A stretch of 64,000 nt of DNA from Rutstroemia sp. NJR-2017a BVV2 (lineage: Eukaryota > Ascomycota > Leotiomycetes > Helotiales > Rutstroemiaceae). Location of the stretch: NCBI GenBank assembly GCA_002946415.1, contig NJPS01000046.1, positions 496,001-560,000 of the forward strand. Direction: 5' to 3'. This document shows positions 34,164-46,769 of this stretch, piece by piece (the stretch's first letter is position 1; each line of letters starts with the position of its first letter). Below the pieces are notes generated by a model. It was not told the DNA's origin and made no database searches. It saw nothing but the letters and a program-made list of their open reading frames with translations. The position numbers were made by a program, and so were the translations under genes.

Positions 34164-34868
34164 ATGTCGTTCCAGGACAAAGTTCAGGGAACTATTTCCC
34201 AAATCGATAAAGAGGTAAGTTACCGCACCATCCGGGACTCCAGGTCGATATTCTCGCATTCAGTCTAACTGTCCCGTCTATGTTTTGAGCATCTGTAATG
34301 CCATGTCATGCTGTAGCTAATCGCTCTTGCAGCTCTCCAAGTACCCCACCTTGAATAACCTCGAGAAACAAAGCTCTGTTCCAAAAGTCTATGCTTTCTT
34401 GGGTATCATCGCATTCTATTTCTTCTTCATCTTCTTCAACATCGGAGGACAACTTCTCACAAATCTTGCTGGGTTTGTGATTCCTGGATATTATTCTCTA
34501 GAGGCCCTGTTCAGCTCTGGCAAGACGGATGACACCCAATGGCTCACAGTAGGCTCAACTGATACTATTTTGGATGGCTATCGCTGATCACTTTTTGCAG
34601 TACTGGGTCGTCTTCGCTTTCCTGACCGTTTTTGAGAGCTTATTCACTGTTGTATATTGGTTCCCCTTCTACTATACCTTCAAGTTCATCTTCGTTTTGT
34701 GGCTCGCTCTCCCAGTCACTGGGTAAGTTTAGGAGCTCTACTTGTCCCAATGAAAGCGACTGACGAATCAACAGTGGTGCCCAAGTCATTTTCCGCTCCT
34801 TCATCCAGCCGGTCTTCTCCCGCTACTTCTCTGGAGCAAGAAAGGTCGACACCGACAAAGCTTTGTAG
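34164..34868 (+). CDS. YOP1: Yop1/REEP-type reticulon-like ER-shaping protein
   Basis: Four exons (34164-34214, 34333-34548, 34601-34722, 34775-34868) give 160 aa. It carries the TB2/DP1/HVA22 domain: two paired hydrophobic hairpins (VYAFLGIIAFYFFFIFF with LAGFVIPGYYSLEAL; YWVVFAFLTVFESLF with FKFIFVLWLALPVTGGAQ). The motif P.YYS..AL and the W.....F....E segment are family hallmarks. Yop1 proteins wedge into the ER membrane and curve tubules with reticulons and Sey1. The length is within a few residues of other fungal Yop1 proteins. Confidence 0.96.
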
Positions 34869-35690
34869 GCAACTGTCTTATATATACCGCTATCTAGCTG
34901 TCGCATTCAATCTACATTTACAACGGGCAGAATGGTGGTATTCTGGCAGCATAGAGAATAAATTACCGCCGTCGGACTAAAACGGCTTGCGAGGCTCGAG
35001 TCGTGGGCGTTGAGGTCGGAGGAGTGTGTGGGAATAATTTCTTCAGAACATACAATGAATTTCTTTCGGATCTGGTGGGAGTCACGAAGTTTCTGTTGAT
35101 ATGGAATAAATTACAAGAACATTCCCTATTAGACCTGCCGGGCGCAATGTAGGGTCTAAAGAATACTATACTACTTAACATCATGTCATCCTCAGCGTTA
35201 TCAGTAGACCCCGCATCTTTGCAACACATTTTGGATCGAAACAGAAATCCCACTATATCAGATTTACCAAATGGCCGCGCGTCCAATTAAATGATTTAGG
35301 GGTTCGTACATTTGCTTTTGAATTCAGAGATAAGTTATGTCGTGGCTACTGCTGTACTTACATGATTAAGTTTCGTCGGATGCTTTGCGGAAGGATAGAA
35401 TATCGATGAGCCAGACCAGGCACGCCAGGGTTGAGGGTCACTAAAAATAAACCTTATCATTGGCCAGGACTTTCAGGTACATACCGAAGCGGAATTTGAG
35501 ACTTCACTAAAACACGAAATGTTACCTCCACAACTATCAACACCTCAGCATTGATTTATTCTACCGATTCCACAGCCTTGCAGAGATGATACTAGAAAGT
35601 GAAGGATTCCGTGATACCGAAAACTAGTACTTCCGCATACCGTCGAGGGAGCCGTGACTCTCCAATGCTCATCTCCCCCATACCCTCGCA
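34869..35690. other. Intergenic region
   Basis: 3' UTR of YOP1 and promoter of the Mid1 gene. Nothing else seen. Confidence 0.5.
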
Positions 35691-37751
35691 ATGCCTCTGC
35701 CAAAGCTGAGCCCATTGCAATCGCGGCTAGCTGCATCCTTGATGGCTTCGATAATGATACTGCTGTTGTACCTCACGTTTCTGTCGCCTCAATTTGCATA
35801 CGCCGCAGATGTCGACTCAATAAGGCCAGAAGATCACAACCACGAGCGGTTACAAGACATGAGGACGTGGGAGTTGGATATTGATGATTTACAAATAAGG
35901 GCCGAGGGATATGAGGCTGAGTTTCTGGGATATGATCGAAGCATAATAGGAAGAGTACCAACTGCGGATGATCCAACCGCATTGATCAATAATCGAGTTG
36001 TTACGACGAATGTCGAACAAGGGCAAACGATACCCTTTTCGTTTCTGAACGCTTCGTTATGGGGTGCTCTATCCCCACAAGCGAGCGGGCTACCATCTTC
36101 AGTTCGTCTACGGACAAGAGCTACGGAAGGGGATTTCTATGGAGATGATAATACTGAGAATGCCGATACGGTCCTGCTCGATTTCCAGGAGGACGAAGAC
36201 GCAGAGCATCAGCATTCAAATCCTGTCTTGCAACCCCGGCAATCGACCTCTACGAGTACAAGGACGTTATATGTTACTGTGAATGTGTGCACACAACCAC
36301 AAGCTGCAGACGCAAACCTGGAGCCCCCACCACAGCTTGAGCTCTATATATCACAATCCGAGAAGAACAAAAATCCTGGTCCCGGACAAGATAGCAACAC
36401 GCAGCAAGCTTACAGCCTTGAGGGAGGTGCTGCCATGGTCGCCGTAAATGCCAGCGGAGACGTTTACATAGGTTTGACAGGTCGAAACCTGACGGGGAAC
36501 TATACCGGAACGTGGAATGCTCAGATTGCGGCATCCATAGATGCGCCATATCATTCTTATAACAGTACGGAATCGAATCTTGTCCTGGTGGATAGCGACA
36601 GCGGAGCAGCGCTCCTTGTCACGAATGATCTTACGAACAACAACGGCACGATATATGATGAATGGGTTAACATAACGCCTCCTTTTACAATGTTTGCCAG
36701 TAAAACTTCAGATACCTCAATGATGGGCCTGGAGTATTCATACTGCGGACTAGAGAAAGTGGCAGATATAGCGGGAACGATCAATGGAGGTCAAAGCACT
36801 GGCAAGGTCGAGGTGTCAATGACTACAAGAGGAGAAGATAATAATCCCAAGCAGCAATTTTACTTTGGTGGGCTGAGCCCAGGCACGTCATATTATGGAA
36901 TTATGGCCATGAATGGAAACGCGACGGCTCTGGGACGGGAGGGTGTAGGTGGTGGGGGTCAGGTCTGGAAAGCAATGACCTTCTCCACCCTCTCAGGTAT
37001 GTGAATGCGATTATGTATCTGGAAGGCAGAACTAACGGCAAGCTTAGACGGCAACTGTGCAGTGCTCTACAACCTCTCTTTCTGCGACCAAGTTGCTTAT
37101 GCAGTCCCTTCAAATCCAAATCGATTCCCAAATGTTTCTGCGTTAGCCGAATGGTACGATACTTCGACCAACCTGTCGTATAACTTTTTCCGCAAAGCTT
37201 TGGCACAGATACCCTGCAACACTACCTCATCTGCACAGTATTCTCTTGCTCAGAATTGCACCACTTGCGATACAGCATACAAGACCTGGCTTTGCTCGGT
37301 CTCTATACCAAGGTGCACCGACTTTTCTTCGACACTGCCATGGTTGCAACAGCGTGCCATGGGACAACCATTTCCCAACGGCAAAATGCTTGACACACCA
37401 CTTCTTATTCAAGCAAACAAGTCTTTGTCTATGAATGGTTCTCGCAACCCAAACATCGATGTCATGGTTCAACCTGGCCCGTACAAGGAGATCCTGCCTT
37501 GTGACGATTTATGCTATGCAATCGTTCGTGCATGTCCAGCTGCTATGTCGTTTGGCTGCCCTACTCCTGGTGATGTAGGGTTCAACCAAAGCTACGGGAT
37601 ACGAAAAAAAGCAAACGAAAATGAGCAGGTCACTTGCAATTATCCCGGAGCAGCACATGATCGGTCGAGCGGTTATAGGGGCTCGATACCTAGGGCAGCG
37701 GTAGTTGCAGCGACGATATTAAGCATAGGGTTTATGTCTGGTGGTATTTGA
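35691..37751 (+). CDS. MID1: Mid1-type stretch-activated calcium channel component
   Basis: Two exons (35691-36996 and 37048-37751) give 669 aa. An N-terminal signal-like hydrophobic segment (residues about 15-38) precedes a large extracellular, N-glycosylation-rich region (many N-x-S/T sites, e.g. NASL, NLTG, NYTG, NSTE). The C-terminal third is Cys-rich with the spacing of Mid1 proteins (CTTCDTAYKTWLCSVSIPRC, then PCDDLCYAIVRACPAAMSFGCP). A hydrophobic C-terminal end (AAVVAATILSIGFMSGGI) may anchor it or signal GPI addition. Mid1 pairs with Cch1 in the high-affinity calcium system that acts during mating, ER stress and cell-wall stress. The splice joins the half-codon G to AC, giving DGNCAVLYNLSFCDQV. 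Confidence 0.93.
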
Positions 37752-40700
37752 ACAATCTTGGGTTTACAATGGAATACACGGCTGGCGCAAAGGCGGGAAA
37801 ATTTATTTAAGAGGGAGGACCTTTTTGAAATACCTCCACAGCAAGGGGAGTGAAGAGCATTCGAAGCGCTCCGTGTGACTTAGTATGATGCTGTATTTGT
37901 GTATTACACCGGACTACATAGACTAAACTTGTGCTATATATGAACTGTATGATCATTCTCACTTGCAGTCAGTCTTCATGTGCCACGTGATGGTGAAACA
38001 GACGAGCCGAAAAAAGGGGGGGTCTGTTTGAAGAGAATTCTACATTCTCGCATTGCCTATTCACCGCTTCTCTCGAGTCTCGACAGGTTCAACCGTCAGA
38101 ACTGACATAGATTTACATGCGATTTGGGCGTTTAAATAGGTAGCAATTACATGTATGCCTCCTCGATCGGTACCTGCGCAATTCAAATTTACTTTAACAG
38201 CAGCAATAATCCCATTCTCGAATGCCATTTACAAGCCAGTAGAACATTTCTAGAAAGACCATTTGCCAACTTTCCTACAATCTCCACTGACGTCCAATGC
38301 ATAAACTTCGTTTCGGCTTCATCTTACGGCAAGAAGACGGCCATCGTGATAGTCCTCCGTATATAGTAGGCAGCGACGGGTCGATGACACTTTACGGACA
38401 ATCCTCCGGGCAGCCCGAGCGTTTTCCGTGTCCCTCGCTCAGCCTACGGGGCATTCAACAACGGACAAGCTTTTTCCCTCTCCCTCCTGCTCTCAGTGTG
38501 CCGGGATGTTTTGTCGTCATGGTCCCAGTTGATAGCCCACGGATGTCACGATAACGGCGATTTAGATACAGGTCGCAGCTGAAGGACAGGGATTGGGGTT
38601 ATATATAAATTGGCATGTGAGGGAACTACGGCTGCATGCGGTTTAGCGCGCATTGTCACGATGAGTTGTTCTGAATGCAATTTTAATTTCTTCCCGATGA
38701 AGGTTGGAGGATGTTGCACTGGTGCAGGCATGAGGAAGTCGGGGCAGGCGTCTGGGCTCCTTTGGCTGCTCGTGTGGAAAAGATCTACTCCACTCCACAT
38801 CGTCACCGTGGGGTGCAGACTGTCTTTGGTGCTTCTTTCGTCAGTTTTATGCAATTTGTGAGTCGTGATAATGGCTCTTAGCTTGATAGTTGGACGATGA
38901 TATAGGAAACGTAGAATGTGCCCAGATTGATTGTTCATTGTTCATTGTTCTCTTGACTAATTATCCATCGCGTTCTTCGGTTTGGGCGAATAAGACCAGT
39001 TGGGGGAGCATTGAACATGTCCTTGCTTTCCCTTGCTTTCCCTTGCCAATAATGGACTTTTTGATATGCCCGTCCTCCCTCCATTGCTCAACCAGATACG
39101 GTACTTCGTATCTCGTGCAATAGCTGTATAATAGTAAGACTTCGAGCTTCAGCTATAACTCTCGAACCGGCGTCTTATTGGCTGATGGCTGCAATAAAAC
39201 GCGCTAAGACGCGCCACGCTGAAAAAGTAAACAAGAAACCTTCCTCCGACGCGAACCTCCAACTCTTTTCGCAATTCCCCTCCACCAGACGAAAAGATCC
39301 GCGTTCAACCTTGTAGCTCTTCCCCTCCATGTCCTTACCATCATAGGAAATTCGCACACAGAATCCAGTCCCAATGTCCCATCCGACCCCGACAATCGTG
39401 CGAAGATCCATAGATTAAGGAAACAACGAACCGACGACGAAAAATCGATTTTGAGCCACCCGAAGCGCCCACACCCCCAATGTTCAAAACGCCCTGGCCA
39501 CTTTGAAGAATCTGTTCTCGTCCAATCAACCCGACATCAGCTCCCTGTCTTCGTTATTCGCGAATCCTATCCTATGATTCCTTCTGCACCGAAAAAGACT
39601 GAAGTATCACATCATATCCTACTGTCCTGTCCTGCCGTATCTTGGATTCTTGTCTATCAGCAGTTGGATCCTCGCCGCAAGTGGCTGCTTCACCCACCTA
39701 TTACATCCCTTGGTAGCTATCTAGCTGCCTCCTAGCCTGCTCTGCTTGATATTGTCGTTGATTACTCTCTCTTCGGTCGTCACTCCAAGTCAACCTAAGC
39801 AATACGACCGACCCGTTAAGTCTCATCAATCACCGTCAGATTGTCAAATTCCCTTGGCTTGTACGCCGTTTTCTACGATTCTATTCATCCCCGTGCTCTA
39901 TCATCCAATTCCAAGGCTCTCACGGACCAGTTCGACTGCAATCCGTTACAATCTCTACATGCCGGTCTGTCATCAGTCGGGCCCGGTTCTTTTTAGCAGG
40001 GCATCCTCCTGTGCACCCACTTCCTTGCAGGCTTGCTTCCTTGCTTCCTAGCTTCTGACTACTCGCCCTTCTTTCTCGTGCTCGGCATATTGCCTGTCTT
40101 ACACTACGACCACTATTACCACCACTGCCACTACCACACCACCACCACCACCACCACTACGATTCCATCTTCTGCCCCGCGCAGCCTTTGTACCCCCATC
40201 TCTCGCTATCTTCGTTACCTTGCTTGTGCTTCCGTTTGCAGTATTTGCTCCCTTCTGTCCCCTTCTTCCTCTTTACTGTGCCACATCCCACATCCACATC
40301 TCACCTCAACCTTCCCCACCCATCTCACCACATCTGGCTTCCTGTTACTCTCATACCTTCAATCTCGCATTTCGACATCATCGATGCTACTCTGAGCTCC
40401 GAAAGTACTTACCACCTGTCAATCTCGCTCTACCGCATACTGTACCGATATCTTCGCAATCAAATTGATCTTAGTGGCAGCGATCCAGACCACACTGTCC
40501 TTGCTTCCCTCTCTTTAAACGTGGAATCCACCGTAATCTCGCTCCACAATCCGATCCGTCGTCGATCCTGGACAGCATACTCTGAGCATCCACTCCGGTA
40601 TGCATGCCCTTTAGATAGCCCTCAATGATTTCCATCGAACAATTTTTTCTCCAGGTTGACCTATTTTTCCATAAGGCTAACATCAAATGCAACAGCGTTC

Positions 40701-40791
40701 CACTCGTAACGACACCTTTTCACCACCATAAAAAACGCGCTGAGAAAATTTGTCGACACGCCACCAACCATCGCGTCGCCGACTCTCTACG
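37752..40791. other. Long intergenic region / forkhead 5' leader
   Basis: Three kilobases without a supported gene. The last 1.2 kb (about 39600-40790) is strongly C/T-rich, with an ACC microsatellite near 40130-40160 and several short upstream ATGs. It looks like a long promoter and 5' UTR of the forkhead gene. Small direct repeats (TTGCTTTCCC twice, near 39020-39045) are present. Confidence 0.45.
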
Positions 40792-43065
40792 ATGGCGTCG
40801 ACGCGTTACACGCAGCAGCCGCTGCAAATATATCAAGATCCCGTTACTTCTTATGACAGCGCGCCAATGCCCTCGACGAAGAATTCCACAAATCCGAAAA
40901 AGCCCTCGCCCTTAAAACCTATCAAAAACGCAGCCTCGAAGCGGAACGTTATATTCAACCCACCTCAAAATGGATCTAGCAAGCATTCACCGCTCAAGTC
41001 GCATAATCAACTGTCCAGTTCACCGTCGAGAGCGCCACTTGGCAACAAATTGAACATGATACCGATGCCACCGCCGGGAGGATCGCATTACAACACCGAC
41101 TCGATCGCAAAGAAGCAGCCTTTCCAGTCTAAATATAAGTCTGCCCCGCAGAAGGCGTTATTCACGACATTTATGAACAGTCAGCCACAAGGCAAAGAGA
41201 ATTATCCAATGCCTATGTACAGCCAGCAACAGAACCACTACCGAGATGACTTCTCGAGTAGCAACTTCTCCTTAGAGGGGTTGTATAGCCAGAAACCGTC
41301 ATTGAAGCGCTCGTTGATGGAAGCTGCGCCGATTCAGGAGACGAAGCAACCAAAGAAGCCCAGCAAAGTTGAGGAAGCAAGTGATAGTTTGGAGCTTCGC
41401 GAACTTCCGGAACCGGACTCCTTCCCTCCCATACATGACGATGGATTCAAGCCATCTCATAGTTATGCTCAGTTGATTGGAATGTCAATTTTGAGAGCGC
41501 CCAACCGTCGACTGACTTTGGCTCAAATCTACAAATGGATATCTGATACCTACTCATTTTATAGTGCGACTGATGCAGGATGGCAAAATAGTATCCGTCA
41601 CAATCTGAGTCTCAACAAAGCCTTTATCAAGCAGGAGCGACCGAAAGATGACCCAGGAAAGGGGAATTACTGGGCGATTCAGCCAGGCATGGAGTTTCAG
41701 TTCATCAAGGAAAAGCCCACAAGAAAGCCAGCTGGACCAAATGAGAACCTCCCGGTACTGAACACAGCGCTTACACCTATTGAGCAGCCAGAGCCCACAC
41801 CACCAATGTTCAAAGATCTACCGTCGTCGAGTCAAGATATCTCTCTACCCAAACCGGCCTACAGCTTGCCTGAGGCTGAGTTGCCCCCTATTCCCGAGCT
41901 ATCTTCTGATGCCACGATACCTGCATCTGAATTCAACCAAGAACATGAAGATGTTGAAGAAGCGCCGCCTTCGTCTCCTCAAATTCAATCATCTCCACCC
42001 GCCATGATGCATTCCTCGCCGCCCGTACCTCGCCACACATCGAGACGAAATCACACGCCGCCACCTGTTCCACGCTTCCCTGCCTCATCCCAGACCAGAT
42101 CCCACAAGCGGAAATTTGCATCCATGGACGACAGTGGCTACTTTTCCTCGCTTGAATCTTCAGCTATGCGACCGCATGCGGTCGGTAGGCTACTAACATC
42201 CGAAGCTGACCGTCCGAGAATCAAGCGAGGCCGGGCGGAGGAAGAGATCGCTCGTCTTCGCGGTTCCTCATACGATAGTCCTAGTAAAGGTAGAGCTCTA
42301 GGTGGCTTCGTTCCGCCATCCTCGTCTCCCTTGCGTCGGACGCAAGCTACTGAACCATCCCAGATGCTTCCTCCCCTCACACCCGCTGTTAAACTGAGAG
42401 CCCCTCTCAAACCTCCACCATCGGTATCGCCAAATACAAACCTTCGTATTCACCGTGATAGGGTCAGAGAACTAGTCGGCTCACCAATCCGTGGTTTAAC
42501 TGTTCTGGAGGAGAACTTGCCCTGGAGCCCTGCATTCCACCTAGACGACAGTAGCTACATGTTTGGGAGCTATGAGTCTGAATTCGACATCTTCACAGAT
42601 GCTACGGCTACACATTTGACCCCCGGCAACGGATCACCAGAGAAGCGATCGGCTAAGAGACCCCGATTCGATCGTTCAAGATCAGCTAACATCTTGGGCG
42701 AATCCTCCGCTTCCAATCTGAATAAGAGCGTCACTTCAACTCCGATCCTCAAACTTACCCCATCTCTAGGGCCGTCAACATTCCTGTCACCCACGAAAGG
42801 AGGTTTAGATTTCATGAACTCTCCATGCAAATCAAATAACTCCCCTCTTAAGCTACATTCTTCTATGCTGAATCTCAGCGCCTTTGACCTTCCTCAAGAG
42901 GAGCTGTTCAACTCTGAATTCCTCACTGAAGAACTCTCTGACTGTCCCGGATTCGATATCACACAGCGTTTCCCAAAGATTGGGTCGGGTGCTCAATCAT
43001 CCCGCAATCCTCCAAAAACCCAATCTCGACCATCAATAGGTCGCAGCTCCACTACACGCTTCTAA
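40792..43065 (+). CDS. Forkhead transcription factor
   Basis: Intronless, 757 aa. The forkhead domain lies at about residues 220-305: KPSHSYAQLIGMSIL, RRLTLAQIYKWISDTYSFY, then WQNSIRHNLSLNKAFIK (the recognition helix) and GKGNYWAI. There is no FHA domain, so it is closer to Hcm1/Sep1-type than to Fkh1/Fkh2-type factors. These drive cell-cycle (S/G2, septation) gene sets. Long Ser/Pro-rich flanks carry many SP/TP sites (SPLKP, SPSRAP, SSPLRRT, TPILKLTP), consistent with CDK phosphorylation. The start ATG follows a TTG-initiated open stretch. A long CT-rich leader lies upstream. Confidence 0.92.
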   Translation: MASTRYTQQPLQIYQDPVTSYDSAPMPSTKNSTNPKKPSPLKPIKNAASKRNVIFNPPQNGSSKHSPLKSHNQLSSSPSRAPLGNKLNMIPMPPPGGSHYNTDSIAKKQPFQSKYKSAPQKALFTTFMNSQPQGKENYPMPMYSQQQNHYRDDFSSSNFSLEGLYSQKPSLKRSLMEAAPIQETKQPKKPSKVEEASDSLELRELPEPDSFPPIHDDGFKPSHSYAQLIGMSILRAPNRRLTLAQIYKWISDTYSFYSATDAGWQNSIRHNLSLNKAFIKQERPKDDPGKGNYWAIQPGMEFQFIKEKPTRKPAGPNENLPVLNTALTPIEQPEPTPPMFKDLPSSSQDISLPKPAYSLPEAELPPIPELSSDATIPASEFNQEHEDVEEAPPSSPQIQSSPPAMMHSSPPVPRHTSRRNHTPPPVPRFPASSQTRSHKRKFASMDDSGYFSSLESSAMRPHAVGRLLTSEADRPRIKRGRAEEEIARLRGSSYDSPSKGRALGGFVPPSSSPLRRTQATEPSQMLPPLTPAVKLRAPLKPPPSVSPNTNLRIHRDRVRELVGSPIRGLTVLEENLPWSPAFHLDDSSYMFGSYESEFDIFTDATATHLTPGNGSPEKRSAKRPRFDRSRSANILGESSASNLNKSVTSTPILKLTPSLGPSTFLSPTKGGLDFMNSPCKSNNSPLKLHSSMLNLSAFDLPQEELFNSEFLTEELSDCPGFDITQRFPKIGSGAQSSRNPPKTQSRPSIGRSSTTRF

Positions 43066-44145
43066 TTTAATCAACATATTAGTGTAATAGACACTATACA
43101 TAATGACCAAATAATGACACTTACGACATTATGAAATTCGAGCGTTCAGCAGTCCTTATCCTTCGGATGGAGTTGGGATGGTTGGAGTCTGCTCATGGAG
43201 GTGCCTCGTTCAGGATAGAATCGGGGATGCCTCACGGCCTTGTTGGTTGATGTTGATGATAATGTTTGGTTATATACCGACTGTTGTTTTGAGTATGGAG
43301 TGACTTTGCTTTCATGTTATTTTTTATAGTCGCGTTGCTTTTGCGTTTGCGTTTGGGAGTTCTCTTTTCGGCTTTTCCGGCTACGTTTCTTTATATTAGG
43401 GGGTCTGATTTAGCGAATGGTGAAGGATGGAATGGAAAGATAGGTGGCTTTTGTGTCGATCTTTTAAACTTGTATTCTGATTTTCCCGGATGGTGCATGG
43501 TGTGGGAATTGGCACGGATAGCATAGCATGGCACGGCACGGGCGCTGTTTGGACTGCTTTGTTATTGGATTGATTTAACACAATAGCACGGATGCAGGAA
43601 TGAGATATGGGTTGGTCGGCGTGGCTAGGCGATTGGACGGGTTGTCCTGATCAAATTCTTTTTGCAGATCTGATCATATGAAAAAGTCTAAATGTTTTAT
43701 CTACATGCTGTCAATGCCCGTTTTGATGTGATGTGTTTGTGATACGGCTCAATATTCGTATATCTCTGCCGAAAGGCCGTTAGTAGTCACGGCCATTTGA
43801 AGAGTCTTGTCGACCAACAGATTTCCGAAAAGACGGTCCTGTCCATTAAGAAGGAACTCTGTATAAAATATTGGTCTTCATGGTTGGCAGGAGACACAAC
43901 AAACGCAGCTTCATCGATTATGGCTAGGGTGCCGCATCTTGAGGACTATGTTCGAGGTCTTCAACGTTGTTATTTTTGGGCAGGACCGAACAGAGAGTGC
44001 TTGAAATGTGACATTTGCTTCTTTTCCATCTCTTATACTCTAGCCTAAAGATGCTAAATTACCGTTCGAGTCGAACGATATATTGCCCCACGAAACATGG
44101 AGACAACAAGACAAGAAGTAGAAAAAGTCGAACCCGTTTCCAGCC
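43066..44145. other. Intergenic region between convergent genes
   Basis: 3' flanks of the forkhead gene (+) and the FAD oxidase gene (-). Short open frames only. Confidence 0.5.
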
Positions 44146-45934
44146 TCAAACACGACACAATGCTCCATTCCCATCAATTTTCCAGTATACATCGCTACCA
44201 ACAGCCGCATTCGCCCAAAACAGAAAACCCGGATCATACTTCTCTTTCACCGCCAACAAAGCCGCGTAATTCGGCCCATAATTGTCCTCCTTCCAATACG
44301 GATTGTCCCACGTCACCTCATTCATATAACTTCCTCCCCCAGGAGTGACATTGCGCAGCTGCTCCTGCCATACATTCAGCTGTGCCTGATTCCTGCGGAT
44401 TTCATCCCAGGCCGCATTCTCATCCAGGGGATTCTCAAACGTCGCGATGAAGAGCGCATCACGCCAGGACGGCAGCACCGCGTTGGGTGTGTAGTTGCCG
44501 TTGGTGAAGTTGGCTGAGACGCCGGAGATTTGCCCTCCTCCGCTGGTTATTTCACGGAATGCATTGATGAGGGCGGGGAGAGCGACGTTCTTGTCTTGCA
44601 CTGTGGAGCGCGGAATCAGTCGGCTGCCGATGGAGATGTTGCTTGTGTATGCTGTGGGCGCCCAGAATGCGTAGTGCTCGGCGAAGGTGGCGTGGACGTT
44701 GGATTTGTAGCTATCGATGACTGAGATGTTCAGCTGCTCGAGCTCGTGGAAAAACGGAGATAGGACAGTGTCGATTTTTTCTGTTGTTGTAGCATCGGGT
44801 AAGGTAGCGAAGATTAGGGAGAGGCCCTTATCCGTGGCTCCCCATCCGGTCATAAAGCCCTCAATGGTATCGAGCACAAGCATTGTCTCCACCCAAGCGC
44901 TGACTGCAGCCCAGTAGCTTGTATCATTGCCATTATTAACAAAATCGAAAGATGCCCCAGCCACGGGTCCATCGACGTATGCGCGAACTGTCATGGAGAG
45001 CACAACTGCGAAGTTTCCTGCACCACCACCGCTCAACGCCCAGTAGAGATCCGCTTCGTTCAGTGGTGAAACGCTTATATGTTTCCCTGCAGCTGTAACT
45101 ACCTCCCACTCCAACACTTGGTCCGCTCCCAGCCCATACGCTGACCCCAGAGGACCATGGCCTCCGCCTTGGGTAAAGCCGCCTGTTACACCCACTGTAG
45201 GGCATGAGCCACCAACAACTCGATATCCGTCTGCGCTGGCGACCGGATATAAATTGTTGTAGCCGACACCGGCACCTATCCGATAGGAAGGTCCGGTATA
45301 GAGAGGACTGCTGTAGTTAATAAAGGTGATTTCATCAAGATTGTGCATCCACAAAGCTAAGGAGCCTGCACCGGTTGAGCGGCCAAGGAAATCATGGCCT
45401 GTGTTCTTGATCGTAAGGCGTATGTTGTTCTTCCGTGCAAACTCAAGCCCAGTGATAACGTCGGCGGCGTTACTGACGTTTAGAGCATATGAGGCGAGGT
45501 TCCCCAGGGTGCAGGAGCCGTTGGGTCCGAGGAATGGGCTGCAGGAATTGTTCAGCCAGTAAGGAGACATGACGTTCACTGGGTTGGTTTCACTTGATGG
45601 TTATTAGCTTGTCCTCTGGTGGTTTCTCTTGATGTCTTTGGGCTTACTATGAAGATAGCCATAGGTATTCGTCTTGGATTTGAGAGCATTCTGTGATGTC
45701 TAATTGCGGCTCGTAGCAAGGACGACCTAGAGGAACCCCGCGGAGAAGTCTACCTCCAACTGTTTGATTCAATTGCCTCCACGTTGTCTGGTTAGGCCAT
45801 GCAGGGTCATTTGGAAGATATCGGCATTTTGATTTTGTTTGGTAGTCCGAAGAGAGTGAAGTACTTCTACTTGGAGCTCCATATCCCAGAGATAAGAATC
45901 CCAGAACAACAATAGCACATTTTAATCCAAACAT
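44146..45934 (-). CDS. Secreted FAD-linked oxidoreductase (berberine-bridge-enzyme type)
   Basis: Two exons on the minus strand (45648-45934 and 44146-45592) give 577 aa. The N-terminus MFGLKCAIVVLGFLSLGYGA is a signal peptide; many N-x-S/T sites fit secretion. The PCMH-type FAD domain shows IKNTGHDFLGRS (His about 162, the 8-alpha-histidyl FAD link) and GGSCPTVGVTGG (Cys about 226, the 6-S-cysteinyl link), so bicovalent FAD is expected. The C-terminal BBE motif (NYAALLAVKEKYDP...F) is intact. The intron needs an AAG acceptor at 45593-45595, which restores YETNPVNVMSPYW; the nearby CAG would break the frame. Such enzymes oxidise sugars or secondary metabolites. It lies near an NRPS-like reductase but is separated from it by a transposon. 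Confidence 0.88.
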
Positions 45935-46769
45935 TTTTATTGCCAAAAAGATAAATCTTCCCAGTCCGAGAAATGAAGTGATTAAGTAGAATCATATCTG
46001 TTGGATTGGACTGTATCTATATTTTCAAGTTGCTTCACAATGACAAATTTCTCACTAATGAAGCTGCTTGCAGATGCATATAAGCATAGCTACCGAGGAT
46101 GGTGTGTTACACATGATGGAGTTTGACATACATAAGAGCTCAGGCCAGAAAGGAGGTGTTTAGGTGATGATATCAATATAAGAGATTCGTAGAATTATTA
46201 GATAGATCTCAAGAAGTTGGTATAGATATAAGATAACTTTTGAGCAGGTAAAATCGGTACTAGGGGTTAAGGTATCTATATAACGATTTGCTAGGAGCTC
46301 TGCAAACTTGGATACTGTCGGTAAGTCGGTGCTTCAGCCATGCAATGTCCGCACAGGCTATCATGCCTCCGTACATGCCGAAGCTGAAGTACCGGAATGC
46401 ATTAAAAGGAGCTTCAAAATGCTCTCATTTCGTACTATAATTAAGCCGCTGTACGGCCAGTTAGTTGTTGAGAATTACAACGATTTTACCCATTGAACAT
46501 AAGCTGACCATTTGTGCGCTCAGCCTAGTGTCCCGGGTAAACGTCGGACCGAGTCACGTGACACATTTGGATCTCCCTTTTTAATCATTACTTTCGCCTG
46601 GAGGTCCAACCAACACTGATCAGTGGTTGACTCCACCGATACCACTGTACACTTCGGTCGTTGACCAAGTGCCCCTCAACCGCAGACCAGCAAGGTACCC
46701 CGATTCGTACGAATCAACCTACATCCACCTCCCCCTCTGCTTACCTCAAACCCCCGCCAACCACGTACA
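45935..46769. other. AT-rich flank and probable left end of the retrotransposon
   Basis: The promoter of the oxidase gene, then an A/T-rich stretch (about 46000-46300). The LTR of the copia element should lie at about 46500-46760, but no second LTR is seen in the window, so its borders cannot be set. A TCACGTGA palindrome is at about 46554-46561. Confidence 0.35.

Noticed and set aside
38083..38096. GGTTCAACCGTC, resembling a tRNA box B
   Set aside because: The last consensus base is wrong and no box A lies 30-60 bp upstream.
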